Assembly: GCF_000420425.1 (NCBI RefSeq)
Contig: NZ_ATUX01000009.1
Span: 1-64,000, forward strand
Length of the DNA: 64,000 bases
DNA from: Schaalia vaccimaxillae DSM 15804
GTDB lineage: Bacteria > Actinomycetota > Actinomycetes > Actinomycetales > Actinomycetaceae
Direction of reading: 5' to 3'
Position numbers and translations under genes: made by a program. The notes below the pieces were generated by a model. The model did no database searches. It saw only the letters and a program-made list of their open reading frames with translations, and was not told the origin of the DNA. Below are positions 27,333-35,722 of the stretch, one piece after another (positions within the stretch are counted from its first letter, which is position 1; each line of letters opens with the position of its first letter).

Positions 27333-28706
27333 CTACAAGCCGGCGTCTAGACGTTCGGCTGGGAAAGCGGGCCAAACCCCAGGGATGTGGCTATGAGCCG
27401 TCAACTTATTCGTTGGAATCTCAAAAGCCACATGCAAGAACGGGCGGATCTTTTCAGCTAGCTCCTCAGGCTCCTCATCGGACACAAAAATCACCTGAGG
27501 GTGGAGCTTCTCGGACTCGACCAGATCCAAAATGGGGCGCGAATCCTCCCACTCTGATTCAACCCAGTACACCGTCCAATCCGGCCCCAAAGGGCCGTCA
27601 GCAGAGACGATCAAACGCCGAACTCGACACCCCGGCGGCAAAGCCGTCACCACGTCCTCGTCTAAGTCGATCATCACGTCAGGCCCAGTGACCGCACGCA
27701 AAAGCTGATCGGGCACCTGCACAGGCGACCTCGCATAGCGAATCGAACGCGGCACATTCACCAATGCATTGTGGCGTGGAACCTCGCCGAGGCGTCTCAT
27801 CCAATCTACAAACTTCCACGACAACAGCTCGGGGCGCACATCCAAAGCCGCGGGAGCCTCCCAACGGAATCGGCACACCGCCAAGAACCATTCCAAAGGA
27901 TCCACAGGATCCAGTAGCAATCCTTCGCGCAAGAACAACGCGCGCTCCATAATGCGATCCCGAATCGGATCGTCAGCCAACTTCCGTGACTTCTTGAGCC
28001 TGCGATGGAAACGTTTTTGAGCCAGCGCGTAGTCGTCGCCCTCGAACCACTGGTCGCCCGGCCAATTGTTCAGACGCACAACCTCTTCTCGCAGCGAGAA
28101 CTGTTCGCCCGAGTGGCCGCGGTGATCCAAGATTTCGTCCCACTCCATGACGCGCTCGAGCGCCTGAGCAAATTGGTTGGGCATTGGCATACTTGGGATG
28201 ACCTGCAGATCAAATGCAGCCATAGATTCACGCCACTTCCGATAGCCCGCCAAAGTCACGGGTCTGCCCTCAACCTGCTTCCATCGAAGGTCTTGAGCTC
28301 GATCCTCAAATGCAGCCGTCCACGCATCTAAAGCTACTGTGAGCTTCTTACGAGGCTCGCGCCGCGCATCAGCTGAAGAAGGACCAACGCCCTCGGCCAC
28401 GTCCTCGATCCTGGCAATCGCAGCCAAGAGAATTTCGCGGTCTGGCAAAGCGACTTTCTTGCGGCGACACAGCAGCATCGGATCAAGGAATTGGCCCACC
28501 ACCCATGCCGTGTCAGCAGTGCGCGCCACCTGAGCAACGGCATTGGTCGCTTCGCGCACGCCCTCGTTAATGTCGTCGAGCAACGGCAAACATTCGCGTT
28601 CTTGCACAGTGAGTTTGCGTCCATCGGGGGCACGCTTGTGGGCGCCATGCAAACCGAACTCTGTGACGAAAGACGGTGGTGATGTCGGGGGCGACTGAGG
28701 GCTCAT
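27333..28706 (-). CDS. Hypothetical protein, 457 residues
   Basis: I do not recognise this family. The protein is soluble, rich in charged residues and Trp, with no signal peptide or membrane helix. The region at about 40-100 (LLDDINEGVREATNAVAQVA) is helical, and the middle has basic helices (KRFHRRLKKSRKL). The C-terminal third has alternating hydrophobic strands ending in a Pro-rich tail. I chose ATG 28706, since the frame upstream runs into the guaA promoter and gene on the opposite strand. It converges with bioY. Codon use matches its neighbours, so it is probably native. Confidence 0.6.
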   Translation of the reverse strand: MSPQSPPTSPPSFVTEFGLHGAHKRAPDGRKLTVQERECLPLLDDINEGVREATNAVAQVARTADTAWVVGQFLDPMLLCRRKKVALPDREILLAAIARIEDVAEGVGPSSADARREPRKKLTVALDAWTAAFEDRAQDLRWKQVEGRPVTLAGYRKWRESMAAFDLQVIPSMPMPNQFAQALERVMEWDEILDHRGHSGEQFSLREEVVRLNNWPGDQWFEGDDYALAQKRFHRRLKKSRKLADDPIRDRIMERALFLREGLLLDPVDPLEWFLAVCRFRWEAPAALDVRPELLSWKFVDWMRRLGEVPRHNALVNVPRSIRYARSPVQVPDQLLRAVTGPDVMIDLDEDVVTALPPGCRVRRLIVSADGPLGPDWTVYWVESEWEDSRPILDLVESEKLHPQVIFVSDEEPEELAEKIRPFLHVAFEIPTNKLTAHSHIPGVWPAFPAERLDAGL

Positions 28707-28814
28707 GGCCGCATTGTCACCCAGTTGGGTAAACGGTGGACGACGTTGCAGTGGCGTGGCCGGAATCAAAGTCTTTTCGCCCACCTGGCGGTTAGGGGAC
28801 AGCCAAGGAGCGCG

Positions 28815-28820
28815 TAGAAT
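28815..28820 (+). promoter_or_regulatory. -10 box of near-leaderless guaA transcript
   Basis: TAGAAT ends 7 bases before the GTG start of guaA. There is no ribosome site in between. Confidence 0.45.
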
Positions 28821-28827
28821 TAGGTGA

Positions 28828-30399
28828 GTGAATACTGCTGAACTTCGTCCCGTCCTCGTTGTCGATTTCGGTGCCCAGTACGCCCAGCTCATCGCCCGGC
28901 GCGTGCGCGAGGCCTCCGTGTACTCCGAGATCGTCCCCCACACCATGAGCGTGGCAGACATGCTCGCCAAGGATCCGGCCGCCATCATCTTGTCCGGCGG
29001 CCCCTCATCCGTGTACGAGGACGGCGCCCCCTCCATCGATCCTGCGGTCTTCGAGGCCGGCGTACCGGTCCTGGGCATCTGCTACGGCTTCCAAACCATG
29101 GCCAATGCGCTCGGTGGAACCGTGGGTCGCACAGGCACCCGCGAATACGGACACACCGACGCTTCAGTGGCCGGAGCCTCCTGCCTTTTCGACGGCACCC
29201 CCGCTGACCAGGTCGTGTGGATGAGCCACGGTGACGCGGTCCAGGCTGCCCCCGACGGCTTCACTGTGACAGCATCGACCTCGCAAACCCCTGTTGCTGC
29301 GTTTGAAGACCGTTCGCGCCGCCTCTTTGGGATGCAGTGGCACCCCGAGGTCGCCCACTCCAAGCATGGCCAGGATGCGCTCAAGAATTTCCTCTACGAG
29401 GGTGCGGGCATCGAGCCAAAGTGGACGACCGGCTCCATCGTCGATGAGCAGGTCGCCAAGATTCGCGCCCAGGTTGGCAACGCCCAGGTGATCTGCGCAC
29501 TGTCGGGAGGCGTGGACTCATCTGTGGCCGCGGCCCTGGTACACAAGGCGGTTGGCGACCAGCTCACCTGCTTCTTTATTGACCATGGTCTGCTGCGCGC
29601 CGGTGAACGTGAGCAAGTTGAGAATGACTATGCGCGCGGTATGGGAATCAAGGTCATCACCTGCGACGAAACCGACCGCTTCCTGACTGCGCTGGCCGGA
29701 GTGTCCGAGCCTGAAGCCAAGCGCAAGATCATTGGCCGCGAATTCATCCGCAGTTTCGAAGCCGCCCAAAAGCAAGTAATTGAAGCTGTGGGCGCCGAGG
29801 GTGGGGAAGTGAAGTTCTTAGTCCAGGGCACTTTGTACCCCGACGTTGTCGAGTCGGGTGGAGGCGAGGGCGCCGCCAACATTAAGAGCCACCACAATGT
29901 GGGCGGCCTGCCCGAGGATATGAGTTTCGAGCTTGTTGAGCCTTTGCGCGCCCTGTTCAAGGATGAGGTCCGGGCTGTGGGCCGCGAACTGGGCTTGCCG
30001 GACTATTTGGTCAATCGTCAGCCGTTCCCCGGGCCGGGTCTGGGCATTCGAGTGGTGGGTGAAGTGACGCGTGAGCGCCTCGATATTCTGCGCGCTGCCG
30101 ACCTGATTGTGCGTGAAGAACTCACTGCTGCTGGGCTGGACTTGGAGATCTGGCAGTGCCCTGTGGTGCTGTTGGCTGATGTTCGTTCTGTGGGCGTGCA
30201 GGGCGACGGGCGTACCTACGGACATCCCGTGGTGCTGCGGCCAGTGTCTTCCGAGGACGCGATGACGGCGGACTGGACGCGCCTGCCGTACGACGTACTG
30301 GCTCGTATTTCCAACCGCATCACGAATTCGGTGCCCGAGGTGAACCGCGTGGTCTTGGATGTGACGAGTAAGCCGCCGGCCACGATTGAGTGGGAGTAA
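28828..30399 (+). CDS. guaA: GMP synthase (glutamine-hydrolysing), full length
   Basis: Converts XMP to GMP using glutamine and ATP. The 523-residue protein has the class I glutamine amidotransferase domain at residues 1-200, with the nucleophile Cys85 in GICYGFQ and the His/Glu pair in [10 protein letters not shown]. The ATP pyrophosphatase loop SGGVDSS is at 226-232. The C-terminal dimerisation domain ends in the family tail KPPATIEWE. Start is GTG 28828. A second, glutaminase-less guaA lies 5.3 kb downstream on the same strand. Confidence 0.96.
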   Translation: MNTAELRPVLVVDFGAQYAQLIARRVREASVYSEIVPHTMSVADMLAKDPAAIILSGGPSSVYEDGAPSIDPAVFEAGVPVLGICYGFQTMANALGGTVGRTGTREYGHTDASVAGASCLFDGTPADQVVWMSHGDAVQAAPDGFTVTASTSQTPVAAFEDRSRRLFGMQWHPEVAHSKHGQDALKNFLYEGAGIEPKWTTGSIVDEQVAKIRAQVGNAQVICALSGGVDSSVAAALVHKAVGDQLTCFFIDHGLLRAGEREQVENDYARGMGIKVITCDETDRFLTALAGVSEPEAKRKIIGREFIRSFEAAQKQVIEAVGAEGGEVKFLVQGTLYPDVVESGGGEGAANIKSHHNVGGLPEDMSFELVEPLRALFKDEVRAVGRELGLPDYLVNRQPFPGPGLGIRVVGEVTRERLDILRAADLIVREELTAAGLDLEIWQCPVVLLADVRSVGVQGDGRTYGHPVVLRPVSSEDAMTADWTRLPYDVLARISNRITNSVPEVNRVVLDVTSKPPATIEWE

Positions 30400-30758
30400 T
30401 GGGAACGGATTTCTCCCCAGCTAAACATACTAAACTCCCCTACCTAGCTACGCTCGGCAGGGGATTCTTAAAGTCTGTATAAACTTTTCTAAGAGATTTT
30501 TTGTTAGTGGAGGAAGGCGGGGCCTCGCTGCTTTTGCCTTAAGTACGCTTAGATGAACTTGCCGAGCGCGTAGGTCTTCTGGGGGGAAGCTCGACCATGC
30601 GCACGGAATGCCCATAGCAACGAGAGTGTCGCAACATCAACCTCGAGGGAGCCGAATCCGGCGGCGAGAAACTCTGTCGAGCAGTTCACGTTGGGATTCC
30701 CTGCAAGACGAGAATGTTCATTTCGTCCATCCTTGATCGGGTTTCGCGGGGACAGTTG
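30400..30758. other. Intergenic region between guaA and the redox cluster
   Basis: No intact gene is seen. TCCCCT (30436-30441) and AGGGGA (30459-30464), with TT after, form a weak hairpin that could terminate guaA. On the minus strand, 69 codons stay open directly after the stop of the monooxygenase gene (30756 down to 30549) with a coding-like third-position bias, but no start codon. This may be the tail of a decayed gene. Confidence 0.35.
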
Positions 30759-31088
30759 CTATTTCCTCACGAATGTATTGTCGTCCGCGTTTCCGCCATC
30801 TGCATTGGTGAACCGCTCAACGTTCATGTGCAGGTCATACTTGTCGCGGAGCTTCGCTATTCGCGTCATCATCGGCGATGCATGGTGCGCGTCGAGCGCA
30901 TCCTGGTCGGCCCACTGGTCAACGAGTAGAACTATATCGGGGTCGGCCAGCGCCTGGAAATACTCATAGCGCAAGTTGCCCTCCTCGGCACGAACGGCGT
31001 CGGCTACGCCGCCGGACTCCATCTCGCGCGCGAAGGCGATCGCAGCGCCAGGCGCGCCCGTGTGGCGTATGTTGATAGTCAGTGTCAT
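30759..31088 (-). CDS. Putative quinol monooxygenase (ABM domain)
   Basis: A 109-residue protein with the antibiotic-biosynthesis-monooxygenase (ABM) fold, a dimeric alpha-beta barrel used by YgiN-type quinol monooxygenases. The segment EEGNLRYEYFQALADPDIVLLVDQW is the diagnostic core (about 34-58), followed by DALDAHHASP. Start chosen at ATG 31088 with GAGG 5 bases upstream; an ATG directly before it is also possible. It is the last gene of a five-gene minus-strand redox cluster. The substrate is unknown. The reading frame continues without a stop for 69 codons after its TAG. Confidence 0.82.
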   Translation of the reverse strand: MTLTINIRHTGAPGAAIAFAREMESGGVADAVRAEEGNLRYEYFQALADPDIVLLVDQWADQDALDAHHASPMMTRIAKLRDKYDLHMNVERFTNADGGNADDNTFVRK

Positions 31089-31166
31089 CATGTCCTCGTT
31101 TTTTCGAAATGCCATCTTACCGGCTGTTTTCCGCCCACTCCTTAAGCTTTGTTTGCGAATCGTGGA

Positions 31167-31865
31167 CTATCGAATTCTTAGCGAGTCCGCCCATGCAGCG
31201 ACCTCGCCATCCGAAGCTCCGACTGCGAATCGCTTCACACCGATCCACTTAGCATCAGCGCTAATTTCCTTGAGTTCATCTGCTGCCCCCTCGACGCCGC
31301 TGCTTTCCGAGGTGCAGAACTCGGCGAGCCTCTTGCCCGACACATCGACGCTTTCTAGAAACGTGCACATCAGGCGCGGTGCCTTGCCCCACCAAATGGG
31401 GTGCCCCAACACGACAATGTCGTATGGGGAAAGGTCCGGGATAACGGCCAGTGCAGGCCGCGCCGACACATCGCTCTGCTCGGCTGTCGCCCTGCTAGTC
31501 TCATCGCCGTAATCCAGTCCCTTAGCGGTATAGCGGTCCACGGGCTCTATCCCGAAATAATCCGCCTCCAAGTGCGCCGCCAATACTTCGGCAACGGCCT
31601 GCGTGTTACCCGTCGCCGAAAAGCATGCCACCAGTACCTTGCCCGTATCGATTTTACTGGAAGCGTTTTTGAATCCTTCGGGCACCGTCGTAGGCGAATT
31701 CGACGGATGCGAAGGGGAGGCAGGCCAAGCGGATGCCATGTTTCCTGCTTCCGAATGTTTGGCTTCCGTTGCGTGTTGTCCTTTGTTGCACGAACATCCA
31801 AAGAGCGCAAGATCACCGCTCGTCGCCCTCGACGCAGAAACGAAACTTTTCCTGGTATTAGTCAT
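31167..31865 (-). CDS. Flavodoxin family protein, possible lipoprotein
   Basis: A 232-residue flavodoxin-like electron carrier. The flavin phosphate loop is ACFSATGNTQAVAE (about 79-92), followed by the flavodoxin-4 type segment IVVLGHPIWWGKAPRLMCTFLE. The first 80 residues are unusual: a basic start, a stretch ending LALFGC that resembles a worn lipobox (Cys near residue 24), then a Ser/Pro/Ala-rich linker. This layout suggests a surface-anchored flavodoxin; the signal peptide is weak, since charged residues break the hydrophobic run. ATG 31865 was chosen because it places the basic residues at the N-terminus; ATG 31880 is an alternative with AAAGG upstream. It lies 53 bases after the cupin gene. 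Confidence 0.8.
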   Translation of the reverse strand: MTNTRKSFVSASRATSGDLALFGCSCNKGQHATEAKHSEAGNMASAWPASPSHPSNSPTTVPEGFKNASSKIDTGKVLVACFSATGNTQAVAEVLAAHLEADYFGIEPVDRYTAKGLDYGDETSRATAEQSDVSARPALAVIPDLSPYDIVVLGHPIWWGKAPRLMCTFLESVDVSGKRLAEFCTSESSGVEGAADELKEISADAKWIGVKRFAVGASDGEVAAWADSLRIR

Positions 31866-31918
31866 CTCTTCCGCGTCCATCCTCTGCTACCTTTCACCAC
31901 TGCCTGCTTCTTAGGGAG

Positions 31919-32683
31919 TTAAGCCAGTTTGCCGTATTCTTCGTCGGAAACGGGTTCGAGCCATTCGGTCGAGGCATCCTTTCCTTCGACCTCTATCGCT
32001 AGATGGGAGAACCACGAGTCCTTCGCCGCACCGTGCCAATGCTCCACATTCGCGGGGATGTTCACCACCGTCCCTGGCGACATATCCACTGTCTTTCCGT
32101 CGCGCTCCTGGTAGTGTCCGCGGCCGCCGACGCAGACGAGGATCTGTCCGCCGCCGCTTGTCGCATGATGAATATGCCAGAAATTGCGGCACCCGGGTTC
32201 GAAAGTCACATTAAATAGAGACACTTGCTCGGTTGAGATCGGCGCGAGGTAGCTTCGGCCTGTGAAATACTGTCCGTAAGGGTTCGGCTCGCCTATGGGG
32301 AAGAAGAGGGAGGCCTCGTAGGCTGCCTTGGAGTCTGCCGACGTATCCACATCGTCTGTCCCTTCCCAGACGCTCTTGGCCAGATTGAATACTGCCCACG
32401 CCTTCGGCCACCCAGCGTAGAATGCAACGTGCGTCACCACTGCTGCGATCTCGGCACGGGTCACCCCGCGGGCTTTAGCATTCTGCAAGTGATATACCAA
32501 CGAGTTGTCGGTGACTCCGGACGCCGTGAGCGCCACCACCGTAACGATGCAGCGCGTCTTGATGTCTATGTCTGCGTTGTTCCAGTTCTCGCCGAATAGT
32601 ACGTCGTCGTTGAAATGCGCGAATTCCGGGGCGAACTGTCCCAGGGCATCGCGCCCTGCCGTCTGAACGATTCTCTCTGTCAT
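31919..32683 (-). CDS. Carboxymuconolactone decarboxylase-cupin fusion protein
   Basis: A 254-residue two-domain protein. The N-terminal half matches the carboxymuconolactone decarboxylase (CMD) fold (RCIVTVVALTASG and VAFYAGWPKAWAVF) but has no CxxC, so it is not an AhpD-type peroxidase. The C-terminal half is a cupin with metal ligands in HIHHATSGGGQ and VEHWHGA and the strand GTVVNIPANVEH. Such fusions are common in anaerobic gut bacteria and their reaction is unknown. The start ATG 32683 has AGGAG 5 bases upstream. It begins 8 bases after the MerR gene, so the two are co-transcribed. Confidence 0.88.
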   Translation of the reverse strand: MTERIVQTAGRDALGQFAPEFAHFNDDVLFGENWNNADIDIKTRCIVTVVALTASGVTDNSLVYHLQNAKARGVTRAEIAAVVTHVAFYAGWPKAWAVFNLAKSVWEGTDDVDTSADSKAAYEASLFFPIGEPNPYGQYFTGRSYLAPISTEQVSLFNVTFEPGCRNFWHIHHATSGGGQILVCVGGRGHYQERDGKTVDMSPGTVVNIPANVEHWHGAAKDSWFSHLAIEVEGKDASTEWLEPVSDEEYGKLA

Positions 32684-32691
32684 TGCTCCTC

Positions 32692-33150
32692 TTAATACCT
32701 GTTGATCCTGCACTTCGCCTTGATTCGCCTGATGCTGTCGGGAAGCTCCTCTAGGGGCATATTGCGCGGCGTGTCGCATGTGCCCGACTCTGCAGCCACG
32801 TCGTAGAACCAGCACTTGTACTCGATGAAGTCGCGTGCCAATTTCAGATCCTTGAGCTGCGCGTCAATGGCGGCGTGCCGCTTGTAGACGATGCGCCGAC
32901 GCTCCTCGATGGTCGAGTCGCCCTCGATATAGAGCTTTATATACTTGCGGATCTCCTTGATGGGCATGCCCGACACCTTCAGGCGTTCCACGAAGCGCAT
33001 CCACTCCAGATCGTCCTCGTTGAACAGACGACGCCCGTCGTTTGATCGCTTCTGGTTGGGGATGAGTCCGTTTTTCTCGTAGAAGCGTATGGTCGAAGCC
33101 GGCATTCCTAGCTCTACCGCGGCGTCGCCTATCGTGTACATCTTGTCCAT
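32692..33150 (-). CDS. MerR-family transcriptional regulator (redox cluster)
   Basis: A 152-residue MerR regulator. The winged helix is at the N-terminus (MYTIGDAAVELGMPASTIRFYEKNGL...), with a coiled coil at about 80-115. The C-terminus holds the pair of Cys in LEYKCW-like form (FIEYKCWFYDVA), plus Cys in ESGTCDTP and KCRI. The multiple C-terminal cysteines could sense redox state or electrophiles. It is the same length as, and clearly related to, the MerR protein at 40383-40841. A perfect 22-bp palindrome inside a 19-bp promoter spacer sits before the aldo/keto reductase gene and is its likely binding site. Confidence 0.9.
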   Translation of the reverse strand: MDKMYTIGDAAVELGMPASTIRFYEKNGLIPNQKRSNDGRRLFNEDDLEWMRFVERLKVSGMPIKEIRKYIKLYIEGDSTIEERRRIVYKRHAAIDAQLKDLKLARDFIEYKCWFYDVAAESGTCDTPRNMPLEELPDSIRRIKAKCRINRY

Positions 33151-33421
33151 AGCTATGACCCTTCAATCAGGACGTCAACCTTTCGCCTATGTCCACCAAT
33201 TCGTATGTTCGGCCGCCTATACCGAGGAGTTCTGCCCGGCTTCAATACGTGGAAATTGATCTTGCTTTTTCGTTAACCACGGCCTCGTCGGCATATACCA
33301 AAGAGAGCCTTGCAGATAAAGTTGTCGAACGTCTCCAGCTCGTCAATGCCATTCACCATGGCACCACCAGGATGACGGATGAGAGGGATGGTGCGAGCGT
33401 CATGCCGATGCTTTTTCTTCG
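33151..33421. other. Gap between MerR gene and aldo/keto reductase gene
   Basis: No gene was identified in these 271 bases. Open frames on both strands here lack family resemblance and none has a ribosome site. A minus-strand frame reads through part of it (AMVNGIDELETFDNFI) and could be a remnant of a lost gene. Confidence 0.3.
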
Positions 33422-34363
33422 TTATTTCATCTCCTTTTCCCAGAAGCGGATCGCGTTTATACCAAGTGAGTCCGCAAGTTCCTCGAGCTCGGCGATTTCG
33501 ATTCCGGTGAGCTGGACAGCGGCCGCAGCAGCAGCGTCGACAACGTGGAACTCCTTCGTGACTCCCACGATAGGAAGGGTGCCCTTCGCGATGGCCCACG
33601 CCACCGGCACCTGCGCGAGTCCCACGTCGTGCGCCTCGGCGACCTCGGTGAGCTTGGCATTGAGCACCTCAAGCTTGTCGAGTACGGGATTGTACATTGC
33701 CGCGCGCGCCGACCCCTCGGGCATGGGGCGTGCGGTGTCGTATTTACCAGACAGAGCACCCTGCTCGAGCACCATGTACGAGAAGAACACGACGTCGTTG
33801 GCCTTGCACCACTCCAGGATGCCCGAGTCGATGGAGCTGCGATTGATGAGGCTCAGGTGGTTCTGCACGGCCCCGAGCTTGAGCCCGTGCTCACGAAGTA
33901 TCGCGTCGGCCTCTTTGATTTCGGCCAGGTTGTGGTTGGACACGCCGATCATGGGTGCGATGTCGCAGCCCTCGAAGAACTCAGCGAGCGCATGCGTCCA
34001 TTTGGGTGCCTCGGAGGTGTTGTGCACCCAGTAGACGTCGAAGCGGTCGAGGTCCATGAGGTCAAGCTGCATGCTATGCATCGCGGACACGGGATCTGGT
34101 GCCGAGGTGTCCACGCACTGCGGCGTAAGTTTGTCTGACACGAGGTAACTTTCGCGAGGAAGGCCCTTCAGGAAGGCTGCGAGCACTTTCTCGGAGGCCC
34201 CCATTCCGTAGGCGTAGGCCGTGTCCCATAGGTTGAGCCCTGCGGACATTGCCGCGTCAAAGACGGGCTTGAGTTCGGTCGGGTCGACGCTGCTTCCGAA
34301 CGTGCCGTCATTGCCCCAGGCCCACGCGCCCAGTGCGATCTTGGGAAGTTTGATGTTGTCCAT
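33422..34363 (-). CDS. Aldo/keto reductase
   Basis: A 313-residue NADP-dependent oxidoreductase with an (alpha/beta)8 barrel. The catalytic tetrad is visible: Asp and Tyr in LWDTAYAYGMG, Lys in LVSDKLTP, and His in VYWVHNTSEA. The NADP-binding C-terminal portion has IPVAWAIAKGTLPIVG. The start ATG 34363 has AAAGGA about 7 bases upstream. It is the first gene of the minus-strand redox cluster and lies just behind the MerR-type promoter. The substrate is unknown; carbonyl detoxification is plausible. Confidence 0.92.
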   Translation of the reverse strand: MDNIKLPKIALGAWAWGNDGTFGSSVDPTELKPVFDAAMSAGLNLWDTAYAYGMGASEKVLAAFLKGLPRESYLVSDKLTPQCVDTSAPDPVSAMHSMQLDLMDLDRFDVYWVHNTSEAPKWTHALAEFFEGCDIAPMIGVSNHNLAEIKEADAILREHGLKLGAVQNHLSLINRSSIDSGILEWCKANDVVFFSYMVLEQGALSGKYDTARPMPEGSARAAMYNPVLDKLEVLNAKLTEVAEAHDVGLAQVPVAWAIAKGTLPIVGVTKEFHVVDAAAAAAVQLTGIEIAELEELADSLGINAIRFWEKEMK

Positions 34364-34415
34364 GACAAGGTCCTTTGGATTATGTTATGCACTTGTTTGC
34401 GACGTCGTTGGATGC

Positions 34416-34446
34416 ATTGTGGGACTTAAACCATGGTTTAAGTCAA
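34416..34446 (-). promoter_or_regulatory. MerR-type promoter with perfect 22-bp palindrome
   Basis: On the minus strand TTGACT (34446-34441) and CACAAT (34421-34416) are 19 bases apart, the stretched spacing of MerR-activated promoters. A perfect palindrome with half-site GACTTAAACCA (34423-34444) fills the spacer. It drives the aldo/keto reductase gene and probably the whole cluster, including the MerR gene. Confidence 0.75.
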
Positions 34447-35722
34447 GAGATAGTCTTGATCATTTTGGAGATTTGCAAAATACGTTTTTGGAACCGGTAG
34501 AGACTTCGCGTTTTCTTGGAACTGGCTACCAACTGTTTTCGTAGGTTGAAGCGTTCACTGCCTGATCGTGTGGCATCAGATGGGTGAGGGAGCATGAGCT
34601 GGAAAACTGGGAACTATTGAGTGGGAGTGCGTTCCTAGTTCATTTGCCTATTGCGTTGCGCTGATCTTTCTTTGACAGCTCGAGGCGACGTTTTGGATGA
34701 GGGGTTTGAACACTGTAGGCGCAGCTCGGGAGTGCCATGGCAGACGAACCGCCGTTCGAACGCAGCGACATAATATAGATTCTCTCTGCATGTAGATCGA
34801 CGAGCTGGCCCCTACTGCTGTAGACAGCAGACTGAGCACCACCGCACGATAACGGATAGTCTCGTCCACGAGGCGGTTTTGAATTCTGACATCCTTTTTC
34901 AGATGGCAACGGGGGTGGAAGATTGTAGCACACGTTGCTGTGGTCGAAATGCAGACCTATCCTCGCATGACCGCCCATTGAGACCGATATCAAGCAACCC
35001 CCGGGTCCGCTATTACAGCGCGGTCGAATTCTTCAGGAGGAACGCGTAAGGAAATATCTCCAGACTTGCGGAACTCAAGGAAGACGGTGTGCCCTCACGG
35101 CAAGGAAGCGCAAGATCTGGTATCTGGATCGTTCGAGATTAGTCGCGAAAATACGTAGGGAAGAGGGCGGGAGTCTTCAGAAGAACTATCGAGTTAGACG
35201 TATTAAACAAAGCAAATACACGCTGTCTGATGATTTTTCTTCATGAAGCGATTGTTATCGCCGAGGGTTTGTGGAATATACCCTGCGCTGTGTCTCTACG
35301 AGCGACTCGGATTTAGAGCTGTTGACGAACGACCTGATGGCAGTGACCGACTCATGGTGCTTGGACTGAGGGATAAACCTCCGCTTCCGTCAGATTCCAG
35401 AAGGATGTGGGCAAGGGCGTATGGCCCGATCTCAGCTTGTTCTAGCTTCCGGTTGAGGACTAAGTGGTGCGTCAGAGGTGTTCGTCCTCGTTGATGGCAG
35501 CTGACATAGTAAGTCGTGCGCTCTACGAGGGCGGCGCAGGGGGGCTATGGCCAGCAACTCCGCCTGATCAGACCCAGTGACGCGCGCTGATTGGCTGGGC
35601 GGCAGCCTCAGACATCACATCCCCATATTCCTTGCCAGCAAGGTGTTGGACAAGGGCTGACGTGCATGATCTGCGGGCAGTAGAGTGAAGGGTAGAGCCG
35701 ATCAACGATCTAGGAGACTCTC
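34447..35722. other. Gene-poor decayed region before second guaA
   Basis: About 1.3 kb with no intact gene. Open frames are short and have irregular codon use. The only recognisable remnant is an acetyltransferase tail at 35273-35400. The last 30 bases hold the ribosome site (TAGGAG) of the second guaA. The region looks like eroded DNA at the edge of the accessory segment. Confidence 0.5.
35243..35494 (+). pseudogene. GNAT acetyltransferase C-terminal fragment
   Basis: From about 35273 the frame reads IYPALCLYERLGFRAVDERP, then RLMVLGLR. The pattern A-x-x-L-Y-E-R-L-G-F is the end of a GNAT acetyltransferase (the acetyl-CoA site and last strand). No N-terminal domain is found upstream, so only a fragment remains. 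Confidence 0.5.

Noticed and set aside
33189-34034. 281-residue plus-strand open frame over the aldo/keto reductase
   Set aside because: Opposite a gene with a full catalytic tetrad; Ser/Ala-rich translation typical of an antisense frame.
34640-34993. 117-residue minus-strand open frame in the decayed region
   Set aside because: A short GGHARIGL-like segment was noted but the rest has no family pattern, start signal or coding bias.
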